Shown here: positions 23,261 through 36,436 of the stretch, piece after piece | How the letters are laid out: each line of letters opens with the position of its first letter | Numbering within the stretch: position 1 is the stretch's first letter | Assembly: GCF_029784155.1 (NCBI RefSeq) | Contig: NC_073692.1 | Location: forward strand, 331,657,920 to 331,721,919 | DNA from: Uranotaenia lowii | Lineage: Eukaryota; Arthropoda; Insecta; Diptera; Culicidae | DNA length: 64,000 nt | Reading direction: 5' to 3' | Notes under the pieces: generated by a model | Seen by the model: the letters and a program-made list of their open reading frames with translations, nothing else | What the model was told of the DNA's origin: nothing | Database searches by the model: none | Translations under genes and position numbers: made by a program

Positions 23261-26200
23261 AAAACATAACAGTAAAAAAATAAATTTGCTCCTAAATTGT
23301 GTTTATACTGTTCATTTTAAATCGTGCTTAGACATAATGGGACACCTTATATAGAGGATTATGGAGCAAATAAAATGAGGGTTGCTCAAAATACCCCACA
23401 ATTCCCGACCGTATACAAAAATAAATTTTAGGTACAATATTCATAACTTTCAGAGGTCGGCATTAAAAAGGCTATTCGCTAGTTAGTTCGCTACATTTTT
23501 GTTTTTATATGTATTTTTTAACTTTTTTTTTGGAGAACTTACGGCTCAAAAAACTCCATCACTTTATAGAAAATAACCTTTATCAGCAAGCCTGCTTGGA
23601 AAATTGCACCTAGTGGAGTTTTTTTTATCCGTTTTTTCAACAGAAATCCCGTAAGAAAATTAATTTATCAACAAAAAATTTGCGGACTAATTAGCGATTA
23701 GCGATTTAACGCCAGAAACTAGAAAAAAGCATGTATCAGCATCTTCCTTTACTGATTACTTGTGGTGACGTTTGTCTATCTGCTAGTACAAAAGTTTGAT
23801 GAAAAAATAAATGAAAATGATAATCATCTAACAAAAACGGAGCAGAATAAAGAAACTTGAACTGTCTTTGAAGATTGTCAATCTTTAAAAAAAAGGTTAT
23901 TGTTGGCCAAACATTGTATTTATTAATGTTACCGTAATCCGGGGTAATTTATTTTTTCTGTAGAGGGGAATGTGGCATGTTTCATGTTTTTAAAACCAGT
24001 ACTGGACTCCTATGAACGTAAAACATGGTTGTAGAAATTTATTAGATTACGTTAAATTTGATTTAAAAATCTATTTCGTCTCTGTTTAGAATTTGATGCT
24101 ATGGGGTGACATTGATCAGTCTCTATGTTGACGGTTTTAACCAGTTTTCTTGATTATAAAGGATACAAAACACCTTCAAAATGTTTACAAATGCTAGTTT
24201 ATCAATTTAACCTTGCTTTCTAATGTTTTCTTTTATAAACATTTATAATCAAAAAAAGAACTATTATGGTGCATACATCTAGGGGCAAAAATTAAAATAA
24301 TTGCTAAATAGTTTGAGCTACAAAATTTCCTCTAGGCTCCCCACTCCCACTCCCATTTTCATTTTTTCTTCAAAGTTAACCATTTGATAGGGTTCCAATC
24401 CATTTGTCCAGTACGGGCTTACTCTTGGAAAATGTTCTTATTGTTGAAATATCAAAAAAAATTTCACTAAATGACTAATAAAACAGCACTATAACTGTAC
24501 ATATACAAAGAAAAAAAGAAGTTGTTTCACATTCAACAATCCCTTTGCTTCTAAATGCTTCTTGGTTTCATCAGGAGAGCTGTTTTTTGCGAGCCTTGGA
24601 AAAAAATAGATAATCGAAGATTTTGAAATTGCATCTTTACTAACAGAAAAAAATTTCAAATACAAACCAAAGTTTGCCTATTTAATAATCAATTAATAGG
24701 CTTTCAAACGTAGAAAACCATTTTCAAAAATTCAAACTATAGACTGAGTTATTGATGATAATGTGCAAAAATTTATTGTTGGTCAAAGTTACCCCGGTGA
24801 TCAAATTTATCCCGTTTTACGGTACCTATTTTTTTTGCTTTCGAAATTTAATCATTGAAAACAAACAATCTGGAGTGGAGCACGTACCTTATTCAAGTAG
24901 TTTCAAAACGATTTCTTATCTAACCAAGCCATCTGGATATAGATAAGTGTTCCTCAAGTACCCCATTGAGGGGATAAAGATTATACTAAATCGATAAGAA
25001 TGCCATCTTATCAATTCTTGAGTTAAATTTGTTGCATTTTTTTTTCTTTGAATCAGGTGGTTCAGACTTCTTGTATAGAATCATTTCAGATGATAAAACA
25101 TTTTCATCTTTTGTTCCAAGTATTTCATCATCGCAACTTAGATATAAGATATCTTACCCATCACGAGTACCTACTATGTATAAGTCTTTTGAGTGTGTAC
25201 CCACAAAAGTACGTCATTCGAGATGGCGGTCAGATCTTCTGGATACAAAACGTGAATTGAATGGCGTAGAGCCGGCACTACGCTTAACCGTTGACGTAGA
25301 TAAGTTGTGAATTTATTTTCAGCTTGGAATGGGCCAGTCTGGGGGACAGTTCACTGCGATTCAGCTCGTGATTGGTGGAAGTTAAATTGGTTTAATTTTT
25401 TTTTCTAACACTCTCCTCGATTGAAAACAATCTAAGATCAACCAATCTATGAAGGCTGAATCAATTGAAAGTAATTTGTGGTTATTCGGAAACCATTTGA
25501 TTCTTGGCTAGCAAAACAAGCCATAAATCATATCATGCGTTTCTTCTGAAATGGTGTTGTTTTTAAGTGCCTTAATAATTTAGATGCATAACATAACACA
25601 GTGACTATAAGGTGAATTCGACTACAATTTGTTCTTTGTTTCTAAAGTTTATTAGGCACAACTTGTGCCCTGTAATCATTTCATTAAGAGTGATTGTACT
25701 AAATTGGTGCAAACAACTGCGGTGCATTCTTCGTATTCAGTCTGGTAGCTTGCAGAACATGAATGTTTTATTGAGTTGGAGAACTTTGCAGAAATGAAAT
25801 ATGTAAAACATAATTTCATAAAAACTAAACGTTTTAAAGTTTGGGTAATAATTACTTCTACATTTGAACTTAGAAAATAGAAATTTATTATTCAGATTCT
25901 CTCAACGTTTGCTTCAGCTTAATTCTTAAAGCTATCATACCAAGTCACGGAGTAGAGGGAATGAATTTCCTACCGGACAGTTAATTGTAAAATCGCGCAT
26001 TGCATCACGTTTTACTCCACTTATATTTCCAATAAAACTTGCAACAAACAAGTTGTAAAAATATCTGCATGTTTCGATCGCCATCTGAACAATGTACAGC
26101 ACAAAAAAACGTAACTTGAAGAATGCCGTCTAATGGAGCTACCTGGTAGTGATCTGAATGATCTTTTTTTTCGATGTCATTGCAGTTCATAGCTCTAGAG

Positions 26201-26939
26201 CCGTTTGTTGACAACCATAAAACGAGAGCACTGTGTCAGGCAACGCGAGTGATGTGACGATACATCGTACCTTGAAGTCGCTTAGAACTGAAACGTGTCG
26301 CGCAACCTAAGTTGAGTTGCACCGTTCTGTTGCGGGAAGGTTTCGGTATAAATTGATACATGTTTCAAGACGGGTTTTCTACACATAACAAAATTCAATA
26401 AAAAAGATACAATTTAAATTCCCTTCAGCATTAAGCAAATCTTAAAAAAGCAAATCAAAAACAAAAACTCGAATAAAATTAAGTGGAGTCTCAGTCTTTT
26501 GCTTATTATTTGTTTATTTTTCAAAAAAGGATTGGTATTTTATAATTTTGTGCATAGAAATACTTTAATCCTAAGTCCAGTAGCTCCAGATATGAAAACC
26601 TCGAATAATATTTGAAAACCTCGAATAAACTTTTGAAATTTTACTCAACATAAATCTGTTCTCGATTCTGCTATTCAAATTATCTATTTTTTCATGTTTA
26701 CCTGATTTCAGATCTGTCAATGGCAGGAAAACCCCAACAAGATTTTTCTGGAGAAATATTGAATCCCTGAATTATACGACCGCTAATCCCATATCGTTTT
26801 TTTTTCTCAACATGAAGAATTTTATATATTTCGTATAATTTAAAAATATTTAATTTTGTTGTTTAATTACATTTGATTGATTTTTCAGTACTTTTTTTTA
26901 AATTTCATACAGTTTGATGATTTTAACATTTTTAATTCT
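23261..26939. other. No gene seen; AT-rich intergenic or intronic DNA
   Basis: Only short frames without domain signals (for example 24752-24946, 25029-25310 and 25612-25797). 26220-26400 is less AT-rich and has GGTATAAATT at about 26346, but nothing further makes it a promoter. CCCC-containing words at 23394, 23940, 24793 and 24960 hint at decayed TIR ends. Confidence 0.4.
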
Positions 26940-27515
26940 AAAATACAAAAATGACCGACGCGTCCGTCCACTACAAATTCATTTTTTATTTTTCATTCGA
27001 TTTTTGGTACATCCGATTTCGGCCCATGTGCCAAAATCGAACGGTTTTTCGGACGACATTACCTTATAGTTTTCGCTATTACAGAACCAATATAATTTAG
27101 ACACTACCATAAATATTCTTAGGTTTCTGAATGGTGATATAAAAACAACAAAGGCAAAAAAAAAAAATTCTAAGTACTCAAAAATGACAATATGATGAAC
27201 ATTTCATAAAATCAAAAGACAAATACAAACGCTTTACTAATAAATGGCAAAAAAACGGTGGAAAATGACTAAAATAGTAGATATTACAAAAAAAATATTA
27301 TAAACAAAACAAGAAAAGTGCAAAATGTATCAAAAACATGATATAAAAAAATAAAAAAAATCCCAAAAAGTGTCATAAATATTCAAAAAATTTTGTTAAT
27401 AATATTGATAATAGTTTTTATGTAGATATAAGTGAAAAAATTGTTGTAAAAAAACGTTCAATTTTGGCCACACAAATGTTCGAACGTGTTGCCAAAATCG
27501 AACGGGGTCCGTACA
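26940..27515. repeat. AT-rich element bounded by GCCAAAATCGAACGG
   Basis: GCCAAAATCGAACGG occurs at 27030-27044 and again in the same orientation at 27491-27505, with related CGAACG and ATTTTGG words beside both. It could be the direct ends of a decayed repeat unit. No ORF. Confidence 0.4.
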
Positions 27516-27956
27516 CTGTTTGAAAAGTAAATTCTTCATTTTTTTGCATTTAAAAAAAATCACTTATAAAAATTACACACAATTCAATAAGTTCATTTTA
27601 AATAACAAAAATGTACTTTTTGATGAATGCTTATAATTTTAATCACTAGACGGGTTATTCTCAAAAAATGTACGGTATCCAAAAACATGACAAATGCCAA
27701 CTTGTTTCAAGATGTCAAGGCGTTTGGAGCTTACTTTTATAATTTTAAATTTTTAGATCGCTTAAAAAGGGTTTTTTTAAGATGTGATGCAACGTAATTT
27801 TTATTTTTTTGGTTTACAACGCACTCTTTAGATAAATTACGATGAAAATTCGGATTCCCTTCAAACTTTTGAACCCACGTTCAATGATTTTTACAGAATC
27901 GAAATCGGTTGAGAAATGAAGAAGTTACAACGGGAATTATAAACAAAGTTTGTTAA

Positions 27957-28811
27957 CCCTCATCCGCATTAGATTTCATAACCCTAATCAGCACTAGGAG
28001 TGTTAATTTTACACTCCAAGCTAAAATCGGCTCTTTTTATATCTAACCGATTGCAATGAAACTTATATCAATAGAAACCTTGTAACGTCAGTAAAATATG
28101 TTTAGAACATTATATATAGCTAAAGCTTCTAGTTTTCTCGTTATTCAGCATGAAAGAAAAAAAAATCCTAAAAAACATGCCTCAGGAAAAGTGCTGTAGT
28201 TCATATATTACACGTCCAAAAAATATTTGCTTTATGCATATGAAAGCTGAAGTTAATTTCTACATCATGAAACCAAGAAATATTTTTTTAATTTTTTTTT
28301 GATGAAATGGTCACAAAAAGTTTAAAAAAGTGGTCTCATTACAGTGGATCATTACAAATTTTATTCTAATTCTGACATTTTGTTGTCTTTAGATTTTTGA
28401 TGCAACAAATATTGAATTAACGGAAATTTTTTAAAGTTGACTACTTTGCGCGATTTTTTTACAAATTGAAATTTCATCTGTTTTTGTGATCCACCGTCAG
28501 CTTGTACCCGGATTTTCAGTGCTTTTACTTTGTTTGGACCAATAAAAAGTATACTCATTGGAAAGCAAATTTAATCTACATTCTAGTGAGGTGCAACAAT
28601 TCACAATAATATGAAAATTATAACCGTAAAATCATTCCTGAATTTCTAGAACCACAAGCAGCATGTCCAGCAAAACGTGTTTGCTTGCTCTCCGAGTTGG
28701 TACGGTGGGTGGTGAATTGGGCAGAGAACGAAGCCGACAGACGAAATAATGATGCGTGTCGTGACTAGCAAATGCAAACTACTATCAATAGAATATTTAC
28801 AACCAAGAAAT
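27957..28811 (+). mobile_element. Interspersed repeat family R1, copy 2
   Basis: Second copy of the repeat at 8753, again starting TTAA-CCCTCATCCGCATTAG. It lacks a block around copy-1 positions 9130-9220. At the 3' end it keeps the left arm (28664-28762, AGCAAAACGTGTTTGCTT in part) and spacer (28776-28810), where copy 1 keeps spacer then right arm. Confidence 0.8.
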
Positions 28812-30200
28812 TCATTTTCTTCATTTCATTTTCTAACATAAGTCTATTGTCGAATCTATAGTTTACTGCAAAAAACTTTTACTGCCCTAACGAAGCACGA
28901 TTCGACTATAGAATGAACAATAAACGCGCCACCCCTTTTTACTGGACATACGTGATACACCACATGCCGCGGTCGCCGGAAGAAGAGGAACGTATCATCA
29001 TATGGCGTTGGTAGTGCAATGTATTCCTAAACTGCCTGCTATCATCATTTGCAGTGTACTAAGTCTAGGTATGTATTGTGTCTACCCGCAAGTGTGCAGA
29101 TTTCAATCAACTTCCCGCGGTAGCAAATAAATTAAATCTGCGATCAAAGTATTATAATTTAGTGTGTTGTTTTGAGTTTTTTTTAAATATTTTAATATTG
29201 AAATATCCATGATTCATCTCATATTTATTCGAATTTGTATTGCAGATATTGAAAGTAATGATCTTATCATATCTTATCCTATATTTAGACACAAATGCCA
29301 CAAGCTGGTAAATTGTCATAAATAAACAAAAATAAATCCTATCCTATGTTAATCAATCATCTTCACAAAGCCATGCTTTACTGTGTTCAGAACACAGTGG
29401 GTTGGAAAGAATGACCTTGTTGTTCAATTCCCAAAAAAAAAAAATCAAAAGGGACCATCTTTTATTAGAGAGTGTTTTGGTAGATATCAGTATATCGAGT
29501 CAGGTAGTAGTAGTGCAGTCGAATGTAGACAGATAGATGGACGTCAAAAGCTGATCACTCGAAAGTGATCTAAAAAGGGAAAGCTCACTTAAGCTCTGTT
29601 CAACTGCTCGAATTTGAACTTATTTCCTCTCTGCAAAAAACACTTACAAAATGTAAATGTGTGAAATCTAGATTGATAGGAACTATTTGTTTTGTATTCT
29701 GTTCCACCATTCGACACTTTTTGTACAACACAATTGTGCAGACAGTCCAAACCAATCCGTCGCCGTGTAAACACCCAATCAATAAACCACCAATCGTTCG
29801 AATCGAAATAAAAGAGTTTCAATTTAAGTGAAACTAGTTTGAGTTTTAAATTAAATCGCGAGTTCTGAATTCGGTCCGAAATAGTGTTCCAGTCCCAAAA
29901 CAGAGAGGTTGTTTGCGTACACATAATTCGAGACTCTCTCGTTTTTCAGGAAAGAATCGGAAAGGAGACAGGTTATTTTATGTTTGGCATAACTCGAAAA
30001 TTTATCAAGCAAGTAGAGCCAGATGTGGAATGTGATGTTATATGATAATACTAACAATGTTCAATAATAGTTCTTGAGCCCTGCCTACTTCGGAAGGGGA
30101 AGAGGGCGGCGAATCCATACCAATGAAACATACATTTTGGCATAATTAAAGGATTTCATGAAATTTATAAAAACACAGTAAAATTCTACAGTAAATGAGA
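28812..30200. other. No firm gene; possible decayed LTR-like segment
   Basis: 29590-30060 is less AT-rich, with a 111-codon minus-strand frame (29589-29924) that has no known motif and AATAAA signals near 29780 and 29806 on the plus strand. It might be an LTR fragment or a UTR. TATCCTAT words repeat around 29270-29345. Confidence 0.3.
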
Positions 30201-30204
30201 TGTA

Positions 30205-30300
30205 CCGAATATTCGGAGCCAAATACCGCCTAAAACCGTTGAGTCAAATATTCGGCTCGCTAGATAGTTGAGCTAAATATTCGGCCGTATAGGCCGAGTA
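30205..30300. repeat. AATATTCGG repeat cluster
   Basis: AATATTCGG occurs at about 30208, 30247 and 30276 with an inverted partial copy (CCGAGTATT) near 30294; probably a remnant of a small repeat. Confidence 0.6.
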
Positions 30301-30450
30301 TTTATTTTTAAAGTTTATAAATTCTCAAATTTTCCAAATGATGTTGGATAATTTATAAACTACCAAAGGAAATGTTGAAAGAGGTAGGTAATCATCAAAA
30401 ACTTATGGTTTCCGTAAAATACCTTAGGTGTATTCGTGTATCTTTCACTG

Positions 30451-30486
30451 TAGATAGTAGATAGATAGTATAGAGATAGATAGTAT
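30451..30486. repeat. GATA microsatellite
   Basis: TAGATAGTAGATAGATAG-type run of imperfect GATA units. Confidence 0.8.
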
Positions 30487-30989
30487 ACTTTGATTACTGT
30501 TTATTCCAGATTTTCATGATATATCTAGACTTGCATATAAATCCACTAAAGCATTCGAGATAAGTCAAATCTGGCCAGGATGCCCAGATATTTTTTAACT
30601 TCTCGGATTTTGCCGGGGTGTATTCCGATAACCCAAATAAAAACTCAAATTTTTCTTTGAAAATTTTGACAATGTGTGTTAAAAAACGATTGAAAAAACT
30701 GATTGAAACAAACTGGAAGAACATTTTCGGAGCAAGACAATCAAAGCATTTGATTGTTTCAAATGTTTACAAATCGAAAAGATCCTAGCATTATCTTAAA
30801 AAGAACTAAAAACATTCACAGGACTAATAACAGGACACTGTGAAGGTATTTATCATTTAAATCTAATATAGGCAAGAGTCATTCAGACGTATGTACAGGG
30901 TCCGGCAATTGAACTGCTACAAAACTATAGGAGTGATTATTACGAAGTATACAAAACCGAGTTAGATGACACCTTGTCACTTTGTTAAC

Positions 30990-31893
30990 ATTATGTCTAA
31001 GATGTCAGAGGATATTTTTGTTAATTTTGTAATCAAATGTTTTTTTGTAAAAATAGTCCTCGAACCTTAACGTAGTGCTTTGATTGCCTGGTTCCAGGCT
31101 GTGAAACGGTAGAAAGCCATATTTCGTGAGTTGTCCAATGAGTGTATGTATTTTTTTTTGGCTCGCTCTTGGAAGATACCTGGAGATCAGAAGTACCCAA
31201 ATATAGTATGGTGGAGATCGTCAAGCTACAGTGGCGACACCTACCATGGTGAAGATTATCAAGATGCACTCTGAGAGAATTTCTTGGTGAGTAACACTAA
31301 ATTGGCGATAGATTTTAATACACCGTATCAAAATCGCCTTCTGATCTTTGACCCAGCCTTACAAGATCCTAAGATTTCAAGCAAGACCTCTCGTTTAAGC
31401 AGAAGCAAGAGCGGATAAAAAGGGTGAAGGCGCAGCTTACGTGGTCCGCGCATGAAACATTTGGAGAATATCGTGATTTCTGCCGATGAATTCCTCGCCG
31501 TACAGCGGTTCGTGAAAACACAGATCTACAGATTTTGGTTGCCAGAAAGATCACGAACCTGTGCAAACGTATTAAAGGCCACAAGACGACAGAAATCTGT
31601 CTTATTATAGGTCTGGGTCGGAACCGCCCGTACTTTCCTGGTAAAAAATCAACCGAACACCCTGAAGAGGTGTAGATTAATTTATTTACGTATCGAAAAT
31701 AGTTCTACTACGGTATGTCCTCGAACTATGGACACGTCCTAATTTTGGTTTCGGTTGATGGTTTTTCAGCAGAACTTCGCATCGGCTTACGAAGGAAAGA
31801 GGTCCCAATTTGTGTGTGCGATTTTTTTTTTGAGGGTTAATTTCGAGTACGGAGTGGTCGGGGAGTTCGCCGGACCTGAACCCCCTGGACCCT
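30990..31893 (+). pseudogene. Mariner transposase relic, N-terminal and catalytic part
   Basis: An ATG near 30990 starts a short frame (MSKMSEDIFVNFV). Later broken frames give a region around 31400-31610 (QILVARKITNLCKRIKGHK) and, at 31763-31800, an FQQ-type segment. SPDLNPLD is at 31867-31890, the conserved block holding the last catalytic acidic residue of Tc1/mariner transposases. Several stops and frameshifts lie between. The hAT element cuts in just after this block and the C-terminus resumes at 33750. Confidence 0.8.
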
Positions 31894-31901
31894 ATGGAGG
31901 G

Positions 31902-33741
31902 CAGGGGTTTTCAGATCGTGCTCCGCGGAGCACTTGGTGCTCCGCGAAGCTTTTGAAAGTGCTCCGCGACGTACGCAACGAAAATCATAAACCAACTTTG
32001 AAAAACTCTGAATTTTTTTTTATCGTTTAATTTTTATCGTAACATGAGAAAAAAAATCAAAGGGCTTACATTATGAACAAATAAATGTTGTTTACTTTGT
32101 TTTTACTGGCGGCTGAATCCCTGCAGGGATGTTGGCAAAGAATGGTGGTTTGTCAAAGTGCACTGCTTTGATCGAACAACGTTGTGTTGCAGGACTGAAT
32201 GTGCAAAACACTCAATGAAATGGAGAAGCACAAACTATTGCTGAAAACTTAATCAAACCTTCTTCCGTATCATAGTTGATAATAAAACTGACACAGCTTG
32301 ACGAATCCACAGATGTAGCAGGACTTGCAAATCTGATGATATTTGTTCACTATCAAAGTTCTCAATGTTTCCAAGAAGATTTGTTTCTTTGCAAACCGTT
32401 GCCAACTTGCACGTCGGGGCTGAGATTTTCAAGCTCAATAATTGATGATTATGTTACGGACAATAACATTCCATGAGGATATTGCATTGATGTATGTATA
32501 GCAGTGCAAAAGCTGTAGGTGGAAATACTAGTTGCCAAGATCAAAGAAAAAACGAGAAGCTGCGGTAGTATTCATCGACTTACACTGGCTATGAAGAAAC
32601 TATCATCATCTTTGAAGAATGTCTTGGACGAAAGCATAAAAATAATCAACTTTATTAAGGCTCGACCGAAAAATTCAAAGTTATTCAAGGCGTTGTGCGA
32701 AGAGATGGTTAGCCTACCGAAGATCACTGGTTATCTAGTAGAAAAACGTTGTCTCGCCTGTTTGAATTGAGAATGGCTTCAGTCTTTCAATGCAAGGTAA
32801 AGGAATAACAATCTTTGATGGCAAAATCATGACTATCAAGAGAAAAATCAAATTTTGAGCAGAATCGCTCAAAAAGCGCAACCTGGACAGCTTTCCAAAT
32901 TTAAGAAGCATTCAATCAGAAATAACCTTGAAGTTATCATCCGAAATTTTCCAAGAATTATGACAATCACAACGCTTTTCGTTAGTAACTTATTTTTCTT
33001 TGGTGTAAACTTAAGCTAACAGGCGCCACGTGTCTACTGAAGTCATTTACAATAACAATTACAATGTTTTGCCGCAGGATTTGTTGAACAACTTCCAGCA
33101 ATAATATCATAAAATAATAAAAAGATCAAAAACTTTAAATGTGTGGAACAGCCTATTTTTAAGTCATAGAAACCTGAATCATCAACATCGCAAATATATG
33201 AATGCTTGATAGATATGACATCGGATTTAAAGCTTTAAGAAGAATTCGTACCCAAAAAGTCGTTGGAGGAATATTGATGTCAACTGAAAAATAAATTTTA
33301 AATTTTGTCTGATAAAGCAAAACTTATTCTTCTGCCGTTTTCCACAACTTATCTATGTGAGTCTGGATTTTACACATATATCGCAACGAAGACAAAATAC
33401 CGATCCTGAGTAAACGCAGAACCAGACATCAGGCTACAACTGACACAAATTTAATCAAACTTGTTATAGCTTGAAAAATCGAAAAAATCGTATTTGTTCT
33501 ATTGAAATCATTAATTTTTGATGACACATATTTTGTTAATAAACACAAGACAATTCAAAGAGTAGCCATTCATTACTGATTTTATTGACTACGATGACGA
33601 GACACATTTTATTCAAACGATAAATATGTACTAACAAGTTTTCAAAACTCGGGTTTTTCATTCTTTCAAAATTGTAGGTGCTCCGCCAAAATTTTTGGTT
33701 TTAAAAAGTGCTCCGCCATGCAAATGATCTGAAAACCCCTG
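31902..33741 (+). mobile_element. hAT element nested in the mariner, 1840 bp
   Basis: Ends are CAGGGGTTTTCAGATC and its exact complement, followed inward on both sides by several GTGCTCCGC copies (31918-31968 and 33677-33718). Flanking octamers are ATGGAGGG and GTCTAGGG; the second fits the nnnTAnnn target of Buster-type hAT elements and the pair shares five of eight positions, as expected for an aged duplication. It carries a broken hAT transposase. Confidence 0.9.
32260..33450 (+). pseudogene. hAT transposase relic (ZBED5-like)
   Basis: Fragments in order: QLDESTDVAGLANLMIFVHY (from about 32297), the conserved segment with the first catalytic aspartate (LDEST); NFIKARPKNSKLFKALCEEM (about 32648-32706); and near 33325 LPFSTTYLCESGF followed by TKY, the C-terminal dimerisation block of hAT transposases. 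The similarity is to ZBED5/Charlie-type transposases. The N-terminal BED finger is not visible. Stops and frameshifts break the frame throughout, so it is dead. Confidence 0.85.
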
Positions 33742-33749
33742 GTCTAGGG

Positions 33750-33960
33750 TATACAGAAGCCCGAAGTCTACTCTACAAAACATGACGGGTTGGAAGTTCT
33801 GAAGCGCCATCTAGTTGAATCCTGGGATAAAATACCACAAAAACCACCTGCGAGCTTTTTAGAATATGTACCTTGAGCCTCTGCAGCGAGTGGTAAAGCT
33901 CAACCCTTAAGGACATAAAAATCGAAAGGCGCCAATGGATTTTTAAAATATGATCTGTTT
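33750..33960 (+). pseudogene. Mariner transposase relic, C-terminal part
   Basis: In two frames the DNA reads KHDGLEVLKRHLVESWDKIP, the C-terminal block of mariner transposases (leucine-rich followed by WDKIP). This completes the mariner gene interrupted at 31893. Confidence 0.8.
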
Positions 33961-34055
33961 TGATGTAAATCGTATTAAATTTGAAAGAAAAAGTGTTTGT
34001 TTTGAACAAATTATTTGTTAGTTCCAATGTAGCACTTCAATTGCCAGACCCTGTA

Positions 34056-36436
34056 GATTTTGAAGGGCTGAGAAGGAATCATCGGACCATCTTCTGTGTG
34101 CACGGTGTTTTTATGGAAGATGTTTAAAAGAAAAAATACAGCAACTCTATTTTTTTCAAAAATGGAAAATTTAGCCTTTTCTGAATCATTTTCAGGCAAA
34201 ATTAAAATATTTGGTCGATGAGTCACCATACGTTTTGTTTTTTTTTTTTGAAGATTTGTAGTCCATATTACGAATTTATTATTTGTAAAATTATTCTTGT
34301 ACAATGGAATAGTATTTTTTTTCATGGAAAATTTATTTTTTTATTTTTAATCAAATTTTTATCACTCTGAAACAATAAAAAATGTCAACGCCTGAAAAGA
34401 TAAGTGATTTGGACTTTCTGAAAAACTTATTTTTATATGAACATTTTATTTAAAATTTTAATATTTGGAATATCCTTGTTATTATTGGTGTTATCCAAAT
34501 GTAACATGAATTTAAATTCATTTGTGTGTATCTTGGAGAACTAATCCTAGTTAAACAAAATTTATGATACATGAATAAGAACAGTCCAACACCATTTGAT
34601 TGGTCTCCAACAAAATATTAAGAATCTTTTCTTTTTTTTTTTTTTTTTTTCTCAAAATTGTTCTTTGAAATATTTTCACAATATTTGCAGGCTCTGATGC
34701 ATATGGGTAAAATCAATTTTTGATGATGTCAATCGTTTGTTGTTTTTTATTTAACTCGTTCGGCATTTTTTAATTAAATTTAAAGATTAAGATTAAATTT
34801 TATCATATCTAAGAAGACCAGCTTTCAATAAAATTTAGTTAAAAGTAAAAGTACTTGCACTGAAATCGGCTTATCTTCCTTTAAATAACATCAAATTTAA
34901 ATTTCTATTTCTCATATTGATGGTGAATAAATTTTCTATTATTCTTTTAAACTTAATTTTTGCTTAAGAATTGAAGGACTGCTGATATTTTCGAATTCAT
35001 GAACAAAACGATGAAAAACGATTCTTTTTTCACGAGAAATTTCAATTTTATCGACGGTTTTAGACCAAATTTATGCGTTTTATTTTTTTTATGGATTTCT
35101 TTGGTTTATTTAAACCAATGATTTCTATAGTTTTTACCATAATTAGTATAAAATTGTAGAAGTAATGATTGTTTGACTGTAACATTTATGCTTCATTATG
35201 GTTCTATTTAATAATAAAGAAGAACTTCAGTGTACAGTAGAATAACTTAAATAAGTAAGGGATGAACAAAATGTGATTAAACTTATGTTTTGCAGGCTAG
35301 CTTGCTATCGATCATTTGCAATTCACTTTTGCCAAAAATACTGTTAATTTTTGTACATTTAAGATCGACAAAAAGATTGAAATGCATTTTTTTTGGAAAA
35401 AAAATCAAATTTATCACAGTTTTTGATTAGATTGATCTATTAATTATATTCATTTAAAAAAAAATGTAAAATTTTATTAAAAACAAAGAATTTGAGAGAT
35501 TATTTAAATAATATAGTGGTTTGGAAACCGTAGAAGCTAAGATTATAATGATTATTGTATCAAAAGACAGTAACAAGCTAAATTTGAGCGAGATTGAATT
35601 GCTGTAGCGATTTGCATTGAGTCTGAAGTGCGAATGGAAATTTGAGACATTAAACTCAGAAGAAGTTAAAAACTGATTTCACATCAAAAATGTGTTAAAC
35701 GTATCGTTAACTTTTCAATATTCATTATCGTTTTATTGTTTTCAAAGCTTGAATTAAGGCAAACGTTTCTACTCCAGATCGCATCACGATAAGCGTTATC
35801 ATAAAGAAGTTACAGCGGTTCCTAGTGTTTACTAATTTTCTTAATCAATAAGCTTTTATTCAATAAAATTCCCTCCAGTGTTGCCACAATCAGAAAATCT
35901 AAAGATAATGGATTTAAATGGATTCATAGATGGATTCATATTATTTTAGATAGTTCTTAAAAATTCAGATAATTTTACCCTTTCAGACTGCTGACAGGAT
36001 TAGCCAGCAAATTTTTAAATTTTAGGATCGGCAGATACTTTTTAAGCATTTTTTATGTTAAACAGCTCTGTAACTAGTTTAAAAAAATTTTTAAAATTTT
36101 TCAAATTTTTTGATGACATTAATGAGTTCAATTGAAAGGTATTAAAAGTTAAAACTGAACACAATTTTCATTTTTGAAATAATAACAACTTTACTTCTCC
36201 GTTTTTCTCGTAGTATCAAAATTACACCCATTGAATATGTTTTCACTCATCACATAGACTCCACCCAAATTTCGATGGAATTTTTTTCTGTTGCTAAACT
36301 TGTTCTTGACAACCGAGAAGAAAACACTTTCGCTCAGTTGATTACTCCGAGAAAGGTAAATTTAGGTAAATTTTCGATTTCTATCACGCTTCCACCAAAA
36401 ATTCCAGCGGACACTTGAGCTGTACCGATCCAGCTT
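34056..36436. other. No gene seen; very AT-rich
   Basis: Homopolymer-rich DNA including a T run at about 34630-34651. No ORF of note, no repeat boundary recognised. Confidence 0.6.

Larger units (their letters stand above)
30896..34053 (+). mobile_element. Tc1/mariner element, split by a hAT insertion
   Basis: Terminal repeats of about 26 bp: the left begins CAGGGTCCGGCAATTGAACT and the right, in complement, CAGGGTCTGGCAATTGAAGT. TA flanks both (30894-30895 and 34054-34055). The span is 3158 bp, but without the nested hAT element (31902-33741) it is about 1.3 kb, the usual mariner length. The transposase is on the plus strand and broken. A 97-bp left-end fragment of the same family is at 13321. 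Confidence 0.92.
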
